The notes under the pieces were generated by a model. It saw only the letters and a list, made by a program, of their open reading frames with translations, did not search any database and was not told where the DNA came from. A stretch of DNA of 64,000 nucleotides from Rhodobacter sp. (lineage in GTDB: Bacteria; Pseudomonadota; Alphaproteobacteria; Rhodobacterales; Rhodobacteraceae). The translations under genes and the position numbers were made by a program. Positions 38,843 through 48,663 of this stretch are shown piece after piece (the first letter of the stretch is position 1; every line of letters begins with the position of its first letter). The stretch lies in the NCBI GenBank assembly GCA_020250175.1, contig JADCEN010000016.1:57472-121471 (forward strand), read 5' to 3'.

Positions 38843-39691
38843 TCAGCGGTCACGCCGCAGCAGGATCACCTCCAGGCGGTTGTTGCGGGTTGCCATGGGA
38901 TTGTCGGTTGCCGGAACACGATCCGCAAATCCGGCCATGCGCTGAAGGCGTGCGCCCGGCAGGCCCGCCCCTTCAAGCTTGCGCCGCATCACGTCGGCCC
39001 GGTCTGCGGACAGGTCCCAGACCGGGTTTCGGATCAGGGTAATCGGATAGGACCGGACGTGCCCCTGCACGGCAACCTTGTTGCTGGCAAGATTGAGAAC
39101 CTCTGCCAGAAGTTCCGCAATCTCGTCCAGAACCGGGGCGGGGGTGGCACTGTCCGGTTCGAAAAGTGCTGCATCCTCAAGATCGAAGATCTCGATGACA
39201 AGCCCTTCATCCGTGATCTTGGTCACGATGTGCCGCAAGGCCTGCTCCATCGTCATGCTTTCACCGCCGCGGGCCAGCAGGGCTTTCTCGACTTCCTTGA
39301 TCGCCTCGTCCGCGCCCTCGCCTCCGGTCCCGTCGCCATCCGAGATGCGGTTGGCACCGCGCGCGCGGTCTTCCTCGGTCGGCCGGGCCACGGAGGCACC
39401 GGTGCCGCTTTGTGAGAAGGCTTCTTCGGAAAACACGCTGTCGCCGCCGAAGAACCCTTCACCGCCCCCCGACACCCGGTTGATCGGGATTGTCGGATTG
39501 AAGTAATCCGCTAGCCCCTTCCGCTGCTTTTCCGTCGTCGCGTTCAACAGCCACATCAGCATGAAGAAGGCCATCATCGCGGTGACAAAGTCGGCATATG
39601 CCACTTTCCAGGCACCGCCATGGTGCCCGCCCGCCTGAATGACCTTCTTGCGTTTGATGATGACTGGCGAAGCATTTGACTGCTCTGCCAT
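38843..39691 (-). CDS. motB: Flagellar motor stator protein MotB
   Basis: Stator subunit with one membrane helix and an OmpA-like peptidoglycan-binding domain. The 282-residue product has the conserved plug/helix segment KVAYADFVTAMMAFFMLMWLL with the proton-carrying Asp, then a long glycine/acidic linker, then the OmpA-like part (VQGHVRSYPI ... LSADRADVMRRKLEGAG). Start at 39691 (MAEQSNAS). motA is not in the window. The gene leads the flagellar run, with 265 bp between it and tRNA-Lys. Confidence 0.92.
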   Translation of the reverse strand: MAEQSNASPVIIKRKKVIQAGGHHGGAWKVAYADFVTAMMAFFMLMWLLNATTEKQRKGLADYFNPTIPINRVSGGGEGFFGGDSVFSEEAFSQSGTGASVARPTEEDRARGANRISDGDGTGGEGADEAIKEVEKALLARGGESMTMEQALRHIVTKITDEGLVIEIFDLEDAALFEPDSATPAPVLDEIAELLAEVLNLASNKVAVQGHVRSYPITLIRNPVWDLSADRADVMRRKLEGAGLPGARLQRMAGFADRVPATDNPMATRNNRLEVILLRRDR

Positions 39692-39956
39692 CAGACACCC
39701 CACATATCCCCGCAACCGGCATAGCCACTGTGGGTGAACGCGGCTTTAACCTGCGGCATTTTAGCGGTTTCGTGCCGCTGATCCGCCTTGCACGGGGCGG
39801 CATGACCGGCACCGGCAATGCCGGGCCGGATCGGACCGGTCGCTGCTGCCGGGAACCGTATCTGTGTTGGATCGGTCTTGCCCGCCCGGACCGGGGAAAA
39901 GCCACGAACGCGCCTTGCGGGCGCGGGTCACATGCCGCTGACGGACGGTCCGGTAG

Positions 39957-40033
39957 TGGTGAGCGGGGGGGGATTCGAACCCCCGACCCCATGATTAAAA
40001 GTCACGTGCTCTAACCAACTGAGCTACCCGCCC
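39957..40033 (-). tRNA. tRNA-Lys (anticodon TTT)
   Basis: Full cloverleaf on the minus strand: acceptor GGGCGGG / CCCGCTC, D-arm GCTCAGTTGGTTAGAGC, anticodon stem CGTGA/TCATG with loop CTTTTAA, T-arm GGGGGTTCGAATCCCCC, and an encoded CCA at the 3' end (77 nt). Confidence 0.96.
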
Positions 40034-40247
40034 TCACCATCCCGGATCGCCAGCGGCGTTCCCCGCACAAGACCCGATCTGGCACGGCAGTCAGCGACCC
40101 GGCCCGCAAGCTACGGAAAGTCAAGGGCTGCGCGCCAGAGACTCCGTCTCATGACAGGACCGCTTCCTAGAAACTTCACCCGGCAGGGTCAAGACCCAAT
40201 CGGCAGGAAACCGCGTCAGGCTGGCAAAACGCGGGAAGGGGGCGTAT

Positions 40248-41099
40248 ATGCGCCCGATGACACCGCCCCGCGCCATATCCGGTCTGCCCTTCATGAAAAT
40301 GCACGGGCTTGGCAACGACTTTGTCGTGATCGACTCGCGCGGGCGCGGGGCGGTGACCACGGCCGGGCTGGCGCGCGCGCTGGGCGACCGCAACCGCGGC
40401 GTGGGATTTGATCAGCTGGCAGAAATCCGCGATGCTGATGACGCCGATATTGCGCTGGATTTCTGGAACAGCGACGGTACCCGTGCCGGGGCCTGCGGCA
40501 ACGCCACCCGCTGTGTGGCGGATCATGTGATGCGGTGTGCGGGGCGGGACAGCATCAGCATCCGAACGGCACGGGGCACGCTGCAGGCGCGCCGCCGCGC
40601 CGATGGACAGGTCAGCGTCAACATGGGCCAGCCACAGCTTGACTGGGCCGAAGTGCCGCTTGCCCGGCAGACGGACACATTGCATCTGCCGCTGCCCGGC
40701 GCGCCTGTGGCCGTCGGCATGGGCAACCCCCATTGCGTGCTGTTCGTGCCGGATGCCGATGCGGTTGATGTGGCGCGGCAGGGTGCCCTGCTGGAACGTG
40801 ACCCGCTGTTTCCCGAAGGCACGAATGTCGAATTCACCACGCTGACCGGGCCCGACCGTCTGCGGATGCGCGTCTGGGAACGCGGCACCGGCATCACGCT
40901 GGCCTGCGGTTCGGGGGCCTGCGCCGCCGCCGTTGCGGCGCACCGGCGCGGCCTGACGGGGCGGCGCGTTGTGCTGGACCTTGATGGCGGCAGCCTGGAG
41001 ATTGACTGGCGTGACGATGGTGTCTGGATGACCGGCCCCGCCACCCATGTCTTTGACGGGCTGCTGACCCCGGCCTTCCTTGCGGCCCGCAGCGCATGA
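40248..41099 (+). CDS. dapF: Diaminopimelate epimerase
   Basis: Interconverts LL- and meso-diaminopimelate for lysine and peptidoglycan. 283 residues with the two catalytic cysteines in ACGNATRC and [12 protein letters not shown] and the N-terminal [24 protein letters not shown] precedes ATG at 40248; ATG at 40257 is also in frame. The stop overlaps mtaB by 4 bp. Confidence 0.95.
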   Translation: MRPMTPPRAISGLPFMKMHGLGNDFVVIDSRGRGAVTTAGLARALGDRNRGVGFDQLAEIRDADDADIALDFWNSDGTRAGACGNATRCVADHVMRCAGRDSISIRTARGTLQARRRADGQVSVNMGQPQLDWAEVPLARQTDTLHLPLPGAPVAVGMGNPHCVLFVPDADAVDVARQGALLERDPLFPEGTNVEFTTLTGPDRLRMRVWERGTGITLACGSGACAAAVAAHRRGLTGRRVVLDLDGGSLEIDWRDDGVWMTGPATHVFDGLLTPAFLAARSA

Positions 41100-42364
41100 C
41101 CGCGCCGGTCTTCGCCACACTTGGCTGCCGCCTGAACGCCTATGAGACAGAGGCGATGAAGGAACTTGTCGCCGCTGCCGGGCTGGAAAATGCCGTCATC
41201 GTCAACACCTGTGCCGTCACGGCCGAAGCCCTGCGCAAGGCACGGCAAGAAATCCGGCGCCTGCGTCGCGACCATCCGGACGCCACCCTGATCGTCACCG
41301 GCTGCGCCGCGCAGACCGAACCTGAAACCTTCGCAGCGATGCCCGAGGTTTCCCGCGTCATCGGCAACACCGAAAAGATGCAAGCCGCGACCTGGGCCGC
41401 AATGATGGTGCCAGACCTGATCGGCGATACGCCTCGGGTGCAGGTGGACGACATCATGTCGGTGCGCGAAACCGCCGGGCATCTGATTGACGGCTTCGGG
41501 CGGCACCGCGCCTATGTGCAGGTCCAGAACGGCTGCGATCACCGCTGCACCTTCTGCATCATTCCCTTCGGCCGCGGCAATTCCCGATCAGTCCCCGCCG
41601 GGGTGGTGGTGGACCAGATCAAGCGGCTGGTGGACCGGGGCTTTAACGAGGTCGTCCTGACCGGGGTAGACCTGACAGGCTGGGGCGCGGACCTGCCCGC
41701 ACAGCCGCGCCTTGGAGACCTGGTTCTGCGCATCCTGCGCCTTGTGCCAGACCTGCCGCGCCTGCGCATCAGCTCCATCGACCCGATCGAGGCCGACAAT
41801 GCGCTGATGCAGGCCATCGCAACCGAACACAGGCTGATGCCGCATCTGCATCTGTCGCTGCAGTCAGGCGACGACATGATCCTGAAACGCATGAAGCGCC
41901 GCCATCGGCGCGACGATGCCATCACTTTTTGCAACGAAGCCCGCCGTTTGCGCCCCGACATGGTCTTCGGCGCAGACATCATCGCAGGCTTTCCGACCGA
42001 AACCGAACAAATGTTTGAAAATTCGCTGAAGCTGCTGGATGACTGCGGGCTGACCTTCCTGCACATCTTTCCGTTCAGCCCGCGCAAGGGCACCCCCGCC
42101 GCACGCATGCCGCAACTTCGCGGGCCCGAAATCCGCGACCGCGCTGCGCGCCTGCGCGCCTCGGGCGATGCCCGGCTGGCACGGCATCTGGTAGAGCAGT
42201 CCGGCATGACCCACCATGTGCTGATGGAAGGCCCGCGCATGGGCCGGACCGAGCAGTTTTCGGAAGCGGTCTTTGACAGCGACCAGCCCGAAGGCCGGAT
42301 CATCGTGGCCGACATCACCGGCACCAGGGGTCAACAGCTTTCGGCACGGGCCAGGGCCGCCTGA
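41096..42364 (+). CDS. mtaB: tRNA t6A37 methylthiotransferase MtaB
   Basis: Radical-SAM enzyme that converts t6A37 to ms2t6A37 in tRNAs decoding ANN. 422 residues: N-terminal UPF0004 domain with the three cluster cysteines ([24 protein letters not shown]), the radical-[11 protein letters not shown] motif, and a C-terminal segment where a TRAM domain is expected ([21 protein letters not shown]). It overlaps dapF. Confidence 0.94.
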   Translation: MTAPVFATLGCRLNAYETEAMKELVAAAGLENAVIVNTCAVTAEALRKARQEIRRLRRDHPDATLIVTGCAAQTEPETFAAMPEVSRVIGNTEKMQAATWAAMMVPDLIGDTPRVQVDDIMSVRETAGHLIDGFGRHRAYVQVQNGCDHRCTFCIIPFGRGNSRSVPAGVVVDQIKRLVDRGFNEVVLTGVDLTGWGADLPAQPRLGDLVLRILRLVPDLPRLRISSIDPIEADNALMQAIATEHRLMPHLHLSLQSGDDMILKRMKRRHRRDDAITFCNEARRLRPDMVFGADIIAGFPTETEQMFENSLKLLDDCGLTFLHIFPFSPRKGTPAARMPQLRGPEIRDRAARLRASGDARLARHLVEQSGMTHHVLMEGPRMGRTEQFSEAVFDSDQPEGRIIVADITGTRGQQLSARARAA

Positions 42365-42524
42365 TCGTATCGCCCGTGCTGCCGCCGCAGGCTCCGGCCC
42401 TGCAAGGATCACCCCCGGGGTGGGCCAAAGCACACGTTTCCCCCCTTTCCCGCCCTTGATGATCGAACAGCTTGCATGGCGGCGCATTTGCCCGCATGTA
42501 CCGTGTCGGGCACCGCCACACTGG

Positions 42525-42600
42525 GGCCCCGTAGCTCAGGGGATAGAGCGGCCGCCTCCTAAGCGGCAGGTCGATGGTTCGAATCCATCCGGGGTCACCA
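42525..42600 (+). tRNA. tRNA-Arg (anticodon CCT)
   Basis: Cloverleaf: acceptor GGCCCCG / CGGGGTC with one G-T pair, D-arm GCTCAGGGGATAGAGC, anticodon stem GCCGC/GCGGC with loop CTCCTAA, T-arm GATGGTTCGAATCCATC, discriminator A and encoded CCA (76 nt). tRNA genes are frequent integration sites, but I saw no integrase nearby. Confidence 0.96.
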
Positions 42601-42941
42601 TGTATCTCTGCGTTCGTGAAGCCACCGCAGAAGATGAACAAAGCATTGTCTGTTCAGGACCGCGCTCGCGACCGTTCGGGCAGCGACCCTGTCATTTCCG
42701 GCAGACCGCATGGTTGCCCCAAGGCTTTCAGGCTCAGGGTCCGGGCCTGCGTCTGCCAAGCTGCACGACACCTGTCGGGGCAAGTCCACCGGGGGGACGG
42801 CTTCACGGGTCTTTTCCGGTCAGCCGCGCGCAGGGGCCGTCAGCCGCCACCTGCGGAAAAGACATTTTTATATTTGCAAATTAAAACATTTTGATATAAG
42901 TGAGTCGACGCGTCTCGGTCACCGTCGCGGGAGAATCATGG
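42601..42941 (+). other. Intergenic leader of the sulfide operon
   Basis: About 340 bp between tRNA-Arg and the SQR gene. The first 260 bp are GC-rich with no gene. The last 80 bp switch sharply to AT-rich sequence (42863-42900) and contain an operator-like inverted repeat, listed separately. Confidence 0.4.
42868..42899 (+). promoter_or_regulatory. Operator/promoter-like AT-rich inverted repeat before the SQR operon
   Basis: Arms TTATAT (42868-42873) and ATATAA (42894-42899) frame a 20-nt centre that includes the palindrome ATTTGCAAAT (42872-42881). GATATAAG at its end could serve as a -10. ArsR-type repressors such as BigR and SqrR bind AT-rich inverted repeats in front of their sulfide genes, and an SqrR-like gene ends this operon. 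Binding is inferred. Confidence 0.45.
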
Positions 42942-44240
42942 ATGGCACATATCGTGGTCCTGGGGGCGGGTCTTGGCGGCGTGATCATGGCCTATGAGAT
43001 GAAGGATCAACTGGTCGCAGATGACCGGCTGACGTTAATCACCAAAGGCAAAAGCTACAGCTTTGTTCCGTCGAACCCCTGGGTCGCCGTGGGGTGGCGG
43101 GCGCGCGAAGACATCGAGGTCGATCTGACCGGGGTCATGGAAAGGCGCGGCATCACCCTTCTGACACAGGGTGCTGCACGGGTGCACCCGGCCGAAAACC
43201 GGATCGAACTGACCGATGGCACCGATGTCGCCTACGACTATCTTGTGATCGCAACCGGCCCGGACCTGGCCTTTGACGAGATTCCCGGATTGGGCCCCGA
43301 GGGGCACACCGCATCGGTCTGCCATATCGACCACGCGCTGAAGGCCGAAGAGGCTGTCCGGCAGCTGATCGACCGGCCCGGCCCGGTCATCATCGGGGCG
43401 GTGCAGGGGGCAAGCTGCTTTGGTCCGGCCTATGAATTCCTGTTCATTCTTGAAACCGCCCTGCGCCGGGCCAGGGTGCGCGACCGCGTACCGATGACAT
43501 TTGTCACCGCCGAGCCCTACATCGGCCACCTTGGCCTTGACGGGGTGGGGGATACCAGGGGGCTGCTGGAAAGCCAGATGCGGGCGCATCACATCAAGTG
43601 GATCACCAATGCCAGGATCACTTCGGTAGACCCCGACATCATGCATGTCGAAGAGGTGAACGACGACGGCAGCAGCAGGAAGCTGCATGATCTGCCCTTT
43701 GCCTTCTCGATGATGCTGCCCGCCTTCCGGGGCGTGCCTGCGGTGCGCGGGATTGACGGGCTGACCAACCCGCGCGGCTTTATCCTGGTGGACCGGTATC
43801 AGCGCAATCCGGCCTTCCGCAACGTCTTTGCCGTGGGCGTCGGGGTGGCGATTCCGCCGATGGGGCCAACCCCGGTGCCGGTGGGCGTGCCCAAGACCGG
43901 CTTCATGATCGAAAGCATGGTCACGGCGACCGCACTGAACATCGCCAGCCTGCTCAGGGGCCAGGAACCGGTCGAGGTCGGCACCTGGAACGCCGTCTGC
44001 CTGGCTGATTTCGGCGACGGGGGCGTGGCCTTTGTGGCGCAGCCGCAGATTCCGCCGCGCAACGTCAACTGGTCGTCGCAGGGCAAATGGGTACACTACG
44101 CCAAGATCGGCTTCGAGAAGTACTTCCTGCGCAAGATCCGCATGGGCAAATCCGAACCCTTCTACGAGCGTCTGGCCCTGCAGGCGCTGGGCATCGACAA
44201 GCTGAAATCAACCCACAGCGAACACGGAGACATCCAATGA
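42942..44240 (+). CDS. Sulfide:quinone oxidoreductase family flavoprotein
   Basis: 432-residue FAD enzyme that would oxidise sulfide to polysulfide or persulfide and pass electrons to quinone at the inner membrane. It has the N-terminal dinucleotide motif VVLGAGLGG, the second FAD motif VFAVGVGVAI, and three cysteines at 127 (SVCHID), 159 (GASCFGP) and 353 (AVCLADFGD), which match the three functional cysteines of characterised SQRs in spacing. The C-terminal amphipathic region (KYFLRKIR) fits membrane attachment. Start at 42942 (MAHIVVLG) has GGGAGAA upstream. It overlaps the DUF2892 gene. Confidence 0.88.
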   Translation: MAHIVVLGAGLGGVIMAYEMKDQLVADDRLTLITKGKSYSFVPSNPWVAVGWRAREDIEVDLTGVMERRGITLLTQGAARVHPAENRIELTDGTDVAYDYLVIATGPDLAFDEIPGLGPEGHTASVCHIDHALKAEEAVRQLIDRPGPVIIGAVQGASCFGPAYEFLFILETALRRARVRDRVPMTFVTAEPYIGHLGLDGVGDTRGLLESQMRAHHIKWITNARITSVDPDIMHVEEVNDDGSSRKLHDLPFAFSMMLPAFRGVPAVRGIDGLTNPRGFILVDRYQRNPAFRNVFAVGVGVAIPPMGPTPVPVGVPKTGFMIESMVTATALNIASLLRGQEPVEVGTWNAVCLADFGDGGVAFVAQPQIPPRNVNWSSQGKWVHYAKIGFEKYFLRKIRMGKSEPFYERLALQALGIDKLKSTHSEHGDIQ

Positions 44241-44437
44241 CCGTCAATAAAGCCGTTACTGCCTTTGCAGGCTTCATGGTCCTGCTGTCGCTGGCCCTTG
44301 CCTGGATTGTCTCGCCCTGGTTTCTGGCGCTGACCGCCCTTGTCGGTGCGAACCTGCTTCAGTCAGCGTTTACCGGAGTCTGCCCGGCGGCCACGGTCTT
44401 CCGAAAGCTTGGCCTGCCGAACGGTGCTGCCGCCTGA
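44237..44437 (+). CDS. DUF2892 (YgaP-like) small membrane protein
   Basis: 66 residues with two hydrophobic segments (FAGFMVLLSLALAWIVSPWFLALTALVGANLL) and the conserved TGVCPAATVFRKLG end found in DUF2892 and in the membrane part of the rhodanese YgaP. These small proteins often accompany sulfide-oxidation genes. The start overlaps the SQR stop (ATGA). Confidence 0.85.
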   Translation: MTVNKAVTAFAGFMVLLSLALAWIVSPWFLALTALVGANLLQSAFTGVCPAATVFRKLGLPNGAAA

Positions 44438-44452
44438 TCCAAAGGTGCCCCC

Positions 44453-45433
44453 ATGCCTGTTGCGCCGCGCTGCGTCTTCCTGTGCCTTCTGGGCCTTCTT
44501 GCCCTGCCGGGGCTTGCCCCTGCGGGTGAAATCATCCTGCAGCCCGTTGAGGTGGCCGAGACAAAGGCCCTGTTCGGCCAGATCGAAAGCCGCTTTGTCG
44601 TGCCGGCCCGCAGCCGGATCGGCGGGACGATCACCGCGCTGAACGTGACCGAGGGCGATGAGGTTGACGCAGGACAGGTCATTGCGCGGATCGTCGACGA
44701 AAAGCTGGACCTGCAGCTTGCCGCCGCCGAGGCGCGCCTTGCCGCGGCCCGTTCGCAGCTGGACAATGCCCGGACCGAACTGACGCGCAGCGAATCCCTG
44801 CTGGAACGCGGATCAACCACTGTGCAGGCGGTTGACAGGGTCCGCACAGGCGTGACCGTGGCCCGCAATGCGGTGGCCGAACTGGACTCCGGCAAGGCGG
44901 TCATCCTGCAGCAGATGGCGGAAGGTGATGTCAAGGCCCCGGCTGCCGGTCGGGTCCTGTCCATCCCGACCCGGCTGGGCGAGGTGGTCTTGCCCGGCGA
45001 GGCGGTGGCCACCATCGCGGCGGGCCAGGTTTTCCTGCGACTGGCAATTCCTGAACGCCATGCCACCGGCCTGACGATGGGCGACCGGGTGGCGATCGGC
45101 GACGGGGCCGAACTGCGCGGGGGCCGCATCGAAAAGGTCTATCCCCTGATCGAAAATGGGCGCGTGACGGTCGATGTGGCCGTTGACGGCCTGTCGGGCG
45201 CATTCATCGGCCAGCGCGTTCTGGTTCAGGTTCCGGTCGGCACACGGCAGGCCCTTGCCGTGCCACAGGCCGCGATCCGGCGCAGCGCCGGTCTGGACCT
45301 GGTCGTGATCAGCACCGGCGGGGTGGCCCGGACGGTTACGGTTGTGCCCGGCCCGGTCGTGGCCACGCCTGACGGTCCGATGGTTGAAATCCTGTCCGGT
45401 CTGCGCGCCGGCGACACGGTGATCCTGCCATGA
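44453..45433 (+). CDS. HlyD-type periplasmic adaptor of an RND efflux pump
   Basis: 326-residue membrane fusion protein with a signal peptide (CVFLCLLGLLALPGLAPAG), a lipoyl-like barrel half (GGTITALNVTEGDEVDAGQVIARI), a coiled-coil hairpin (KLDLQLAAAEARLAAARSQL...), the second lipoyl half (GDVKAPAAGRVLSIP) and beta-barrel domains. There is no lipobox. The last codons overlap the RND permease gene. No outer-membrane channel gene is nearby, so the pump would have to borrow one. Confidence 0.88.
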   Translation: MPVAPRCVFLCLLGLLALPGLAPAGEIILQPVEVAETKALFGQIESRFVVPARSRIGGTITALNVTEGDEVDAGQVIARIVDEKLDLQLAAAEARLAAARSQLDNARTELTRSESLLERGSTTVQAVDRVRTGVTVARNAVAELDSGKAVILQQMAEGDVKAPAAGRVLSIPTRLGEVVLPGEAVATIAAGQVFLRLAIPERHATGLTMGDRVAIGDGAELRGGRIEKVYPLIENGRVTVDVAVDGLSGAFIGQRVLVQVPVGTRQALAVPQAAIRRSAGLDLVVISTGGVARTVTVVPGPVVATPDGPMVEILSGLRAGDTVILP

Positions 45434-48400
45434 TCGCGTCGCCCAGGCGCGGCATTGCCGGTGCGCTGACCGATGCCTTCATCACCTCGCCGCTGACCCC
45501 GCTTGCCCTGGTCGCGGCCATCCTTCTGGGCATCGTCGCGCTGGTCACGCTCCCGCGCGAGGAAGAGCCGCAGATTTCCGTTCCCATGGTCGATATCCAT
45601 GTCCGCGCCGATGGCCTGCGGGCCGAAGACGCGGTCAAGCTTGTGACCGAACCCCTGGAAACCATCGTAAAGTCGATCCCCGGGGTCGAACATGTCTATT
45701 CCCGGACGCAGGATGACGGCGTGCTGGTGACGGCCCGCTTTGCAGTCGGAACGGACTCCGACGCGGCCATCGTCCGTGTCCATGAAAAGGTGCGCGCCAA
45801 TCTGGACCGCATTCCAAAAGGCGTTCCAGAGCCGCTGATCGTCGGTCGCGGCATTGACGATGTTGCGATCAAGGTGCTGACGCTTGCCCCGCGCCCCGGG
45901 GCCGCCGACCGCTGGACGCCCGCCGACCTGACCCGCGTTGCGTCCGAGGTGCAGGTGGCGATTGCGGCCCTTCCCGAAATCGGCCTGACCTATATCGTGG
46001 GGGAAACCGCCGAAGATATCCAGATCCGCCCGGACCCCGAGCGGCTGGCACAGGCGGGCCTGACGTTGCAGGCGCTGGCGGCCAAGGTCGAGGGGGCAAA
46101 CCGCAGTTTCCCGGTGGGGACCGTTCGGGAAGATGGCCGTCAGATCGGCCTGACCGCAGGCCGGACACTGACCGACCTGAGCGAAATTGAAAACCTTCTG
46201 GTGACGACGCGCGACGGGCGCCCTGTTTATGTCCGCGACGTGGCCGATGTTGCGCTTGTCACCGATACCGCAGAGGCGCGTGTGTTCCAGCTTGACCGCG
46301 CCGGGGCGGGCTTTTCCCGCGTGCCTGCCGTGTCCCTGGCTATTGCAAAGCGTCCCGGTGCCAATGCCGTGGCCATTGGCGAAGAGATCCGTCATGCCGT
46401 CGAACGTCTGGAAGGCAGCGTGATCCCCAAGGATCTGGTCGTCCACGTCACCCGTGACTATGGCGAGACCGCCAACGAGAAGGCGAACGAGCTGCTGTTC
46501 CATCTTGGTCTGGCGACACTGTCCATCGTTGCGCTTGTCTGGGTCGCCATCGGCTGGCGCGAGGCGGTTGTGGTGCTGATCGTGATCCCGGTCACGATCC
46601 TGCTGACGCTGTTTGCCGCCCGCGTGATGGGCTACACGCTGAACCGCGTCAGTCTGTTCGCGCTGATCTTTTCCATCGGCATCCTTGTTGATGACGCCAT
46701 CGTCGTGATCGAGAACATCGCCCGCCACTGGGGCATGAAGGACGGCCGCCCCCGCCGCAGTGCTGCGGTAGATGCCGTGAGCGAGGTCGGCAACCCGACC
46801 ATCGTTGCCACCCTCACCGTGGTCGCCGCCCTGCTGCCCATGCTCTTTGTCTCGGGCATGATGGGCCCCTACATGAGTCCAATTCCCGCCAATGCCTCGG
46901 CGGCGATGGTGTTCTCGTTCTTCGTGGCCGTGATCATCACGCCCTGGCTGATGCTGAAGCTGGGCAAGGCCCATGCCGGTCACGGGCAGGCGGCCGAAGC
47001 GGGGGATGGCGGCGGTCTGGGCCGGCTCTACCGCGCCGTGGCCCGCCCGATTCTGGTCTCGCGCGCGCGGTCCTGGGCCTTCCTTCTGGCGGTGCTGGCG
47101 ATGACCGTGGCATCGATGGGGTTTTTCTACACAACCGCCGTCACGGTGAAGCTTCTGCCCTTCGACAACAAGTCGGAACTGGCGGTTCTGCTTGACCTGC
47201 CGCGGGGCACATCCGTCGAGGAGACGGACCGCACCCTTGCCGATCTTGCGGCGATCCTGGCGGATATCCCCGAAATCACGTCAATCCAGTCCCATGCCGG
47301 CACGGCGGCACCGTTCAAATTCAACGGCCTTGTGCGCCACACCTATCTGCGGGCCGAACCGCAGATGGGCGACCTGCAGGTCAATCTTTCCCCCAAGGGC
47401 GAAAGGGCGCGCGAAAGCCACGCCATCGCCCTTGAAATGCGCGGCCGGATTGCGGCCCTGCCGCTTCCCGAAGGCGGTGTCGTCAAGGTCGTGGAACCGC
47501 CCCCCGGCCCGCCGGTGATGTCAACGCTTCTGGCCGAAATCTACGGCCCCGATGCCGAAACCCGCCGTGCCGTGGCGCGCAAGGTCCGCGACGCCTTCGG
47601 AACGGTGCCCTATATCGTCGATACCGATGACAGCTTCGGCATCCCTGCCGAACGGCTGCGCCTGACGCTGGACGACGCCAACCTTGATGATCACAGGATC
47701 GAACCTGCCGATGTGTTCGATACGGTCGCCCTGCTTTATGGCGGAAAAACGGTGGGGTATTCCCACCGCTCCGGCGGACGTGACCCCATCGCGATCCGGC
47801 TGGCCCCCTCCAGGGCAGACCGCGTGGTGAACGAACGCACGCTGGCCACTCCGGTTCCGGCGAACCTTCTGCCGGGGGACAGGTCGGTGGTGGAACTTGG
47901 CGATGTCGTGAAGATTGCCGCCGAAACAGCCTCTTTCCCGATCTTCCGCCGCAACGGCAAACCCGCCGAGATGGTGACGGCAGAACTTGCCGGTGATTTC
48001 GAGGCGCCGCTTTACGGCCAGATCGCGGTTGGCCGCGCCATTGCCGCCGCAGACTGGGGCGATCTGCCCAAGCCGGTGATCGTCCAGCACGGCCAGCCTG
48101 AAGACACCCGTGCGCCGGTGCTGCTGTGGGATGGCGAGTGGGACGTGACCTGGATTACCTTCCGCGACATGGGGGCCGCGTTCGGCGTGGCCCTGGTGGG
48201 CATCTATATCCTTGTGGTGATGCAGTTCGGGTCTTTCAGGCTGCCATTGGTGGTGCTGACCCCGGTGCCATTGACGCTGATCGGCATTCTGTTCGGCCAC
48301 TGGCTGTTCGGCGCGCCGTTTTCGGCAACCTCGATGATCGGGTTCATCGCGCTTGCGGGCATCATCGTGCGCAATTCCATCCTGCTTGTGGATTTCATCC

Positions 48401-48663
48401 GCCACGCGCAGGGCGCGGGCCGTCCGCTGCTGGACGTGCTGCTCGAGGCGGGCTCGATCCGGTTCAAACCGATCCTTCTGACGGCCCTTGCCGCCATGAT
48501 CGGGGCTGTCACCATCCTGACCGACCCGATCTTCCAGGGGCTTGCCATATCGCTGCTGTTCGGGCTGTTTTCGTCAACCATCCTGACGGTCCTTGTCATT
48601 CCGGCGATCTACATCACATTCCGGGGACACAGGGATCCTGCAGGCAAGGGGGCCGCCGCATGA
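45430..48663 (+). CDS. RND-family efflux permease
   Basis: 1077-residue inner-membrane proton antiporter with two large periplasmic loops and about twelve helices. Visible blocks include LPREEEPQISVPMVDI (porter domain), helix 4-type FALIFSIGILVDDAIVVIENI with the acidic proton-relay residues, and the C-terminal repeat IALAGIIVRNSILLVDFI. The substrate class cannot be read from the sequence. Because it lies between sqr and an SqrR-like repressor, export of sulfur species, or of a compound formed under sulfide stress, is a reasonable guess. It overlaps both neighbours by 4 bp. Confidence 0.88.
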   Translation: MIASPRRGIAGALTDAFITSPLTPLALVAAILLGIVALVTLPREEEPQISVPMVDIHVRADGLRAEDAVKLVTEPLETIVKSIPGVEHVYSRTQDDGVLVTARFAVGTDSDAAIVRVHEKVRANLDRIPKGVPEPLIVGRGIDDVAIKVLTLAPRPGAADRWTPADLTRVASEVQVAIAALPEIGLTYIVGETAEDIQIRPDPERLAQAGLTLQALAAKVEGANRSFPVGTVREDGRQIGLTAGRTLTDLSEIENLLVTTRDGRPVYVRDVADVALVTDTAEARVFQLDRAGAGFSRVPAVSLAIAKRPGANAVAIGEEIRHAVERLEGSVIPKDLVVHVTRDYGETANEKANELLFHLGLATLSIVALVWVAIGWREAVVVLIVIPVTILLTLFAARVMGYTLNRVSLFALIFSIGILVDDAIVVIENIARHWGMKDGRPRRSAAVDAVSEVGNPTIVATLTVVAALLPMLFVSGMMGPYMSPIPANASAAMVFSFFVAVIITPWLMLKLGKAHAGHGQAAEAGDGGGLGRLYRAVARPILVSRARSWAFLLAVLAMTVASMGFFYTTAVTVKLLPFDNKSELAVLLDLPRGTSVEETDRTLADLAAILADIPEITSIQSHAGTAAPFKFNGLVRHTYLRAEPQMGDLQVNLSPKGERARESHAIALEMRGRIAALPLPEGGVVKVVEPPPGPPVMSTLLAEIYGPDAETRRAVARKVRDAFGTVPYIVDTDDSFGIPAERLRLTLDDANLDDHRIEPADVFDTVALLYGGKTVGYSHRSGGRDPIAIRLAPSRADRVVNERTLATPVPANLLPGDRSVVELGDVVKIAAETASFPIFRRNGKPAEMVTAELAGDFEAPLYGQIAVGRAIAAADWGDLPKPVIVQHGQPEDTRAPVLLWDGEWDVTWITFRDMGAAFGVALVGIYILVVMQFGSFRLPLVVLTPVPLTLIGILFGHWLFGAPFSATSMIGFIALAGIIVRNSILLVDFIRHAQGAGRPLLDVLLEAGSIRFKPILLTALAAMIGAVTILTDPIFQGLAISLLFGLFSSTILTVLVIPAIYITFRGHRDPAGKGAAA

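Noticed and set aside
42525..42600. tRNA-Arg as an attachment site of a genomic island
   Set aside because: No integrase gene and no second copy of the tRNA 3' end were seen nearby; the following sulfide operon has normal composition.
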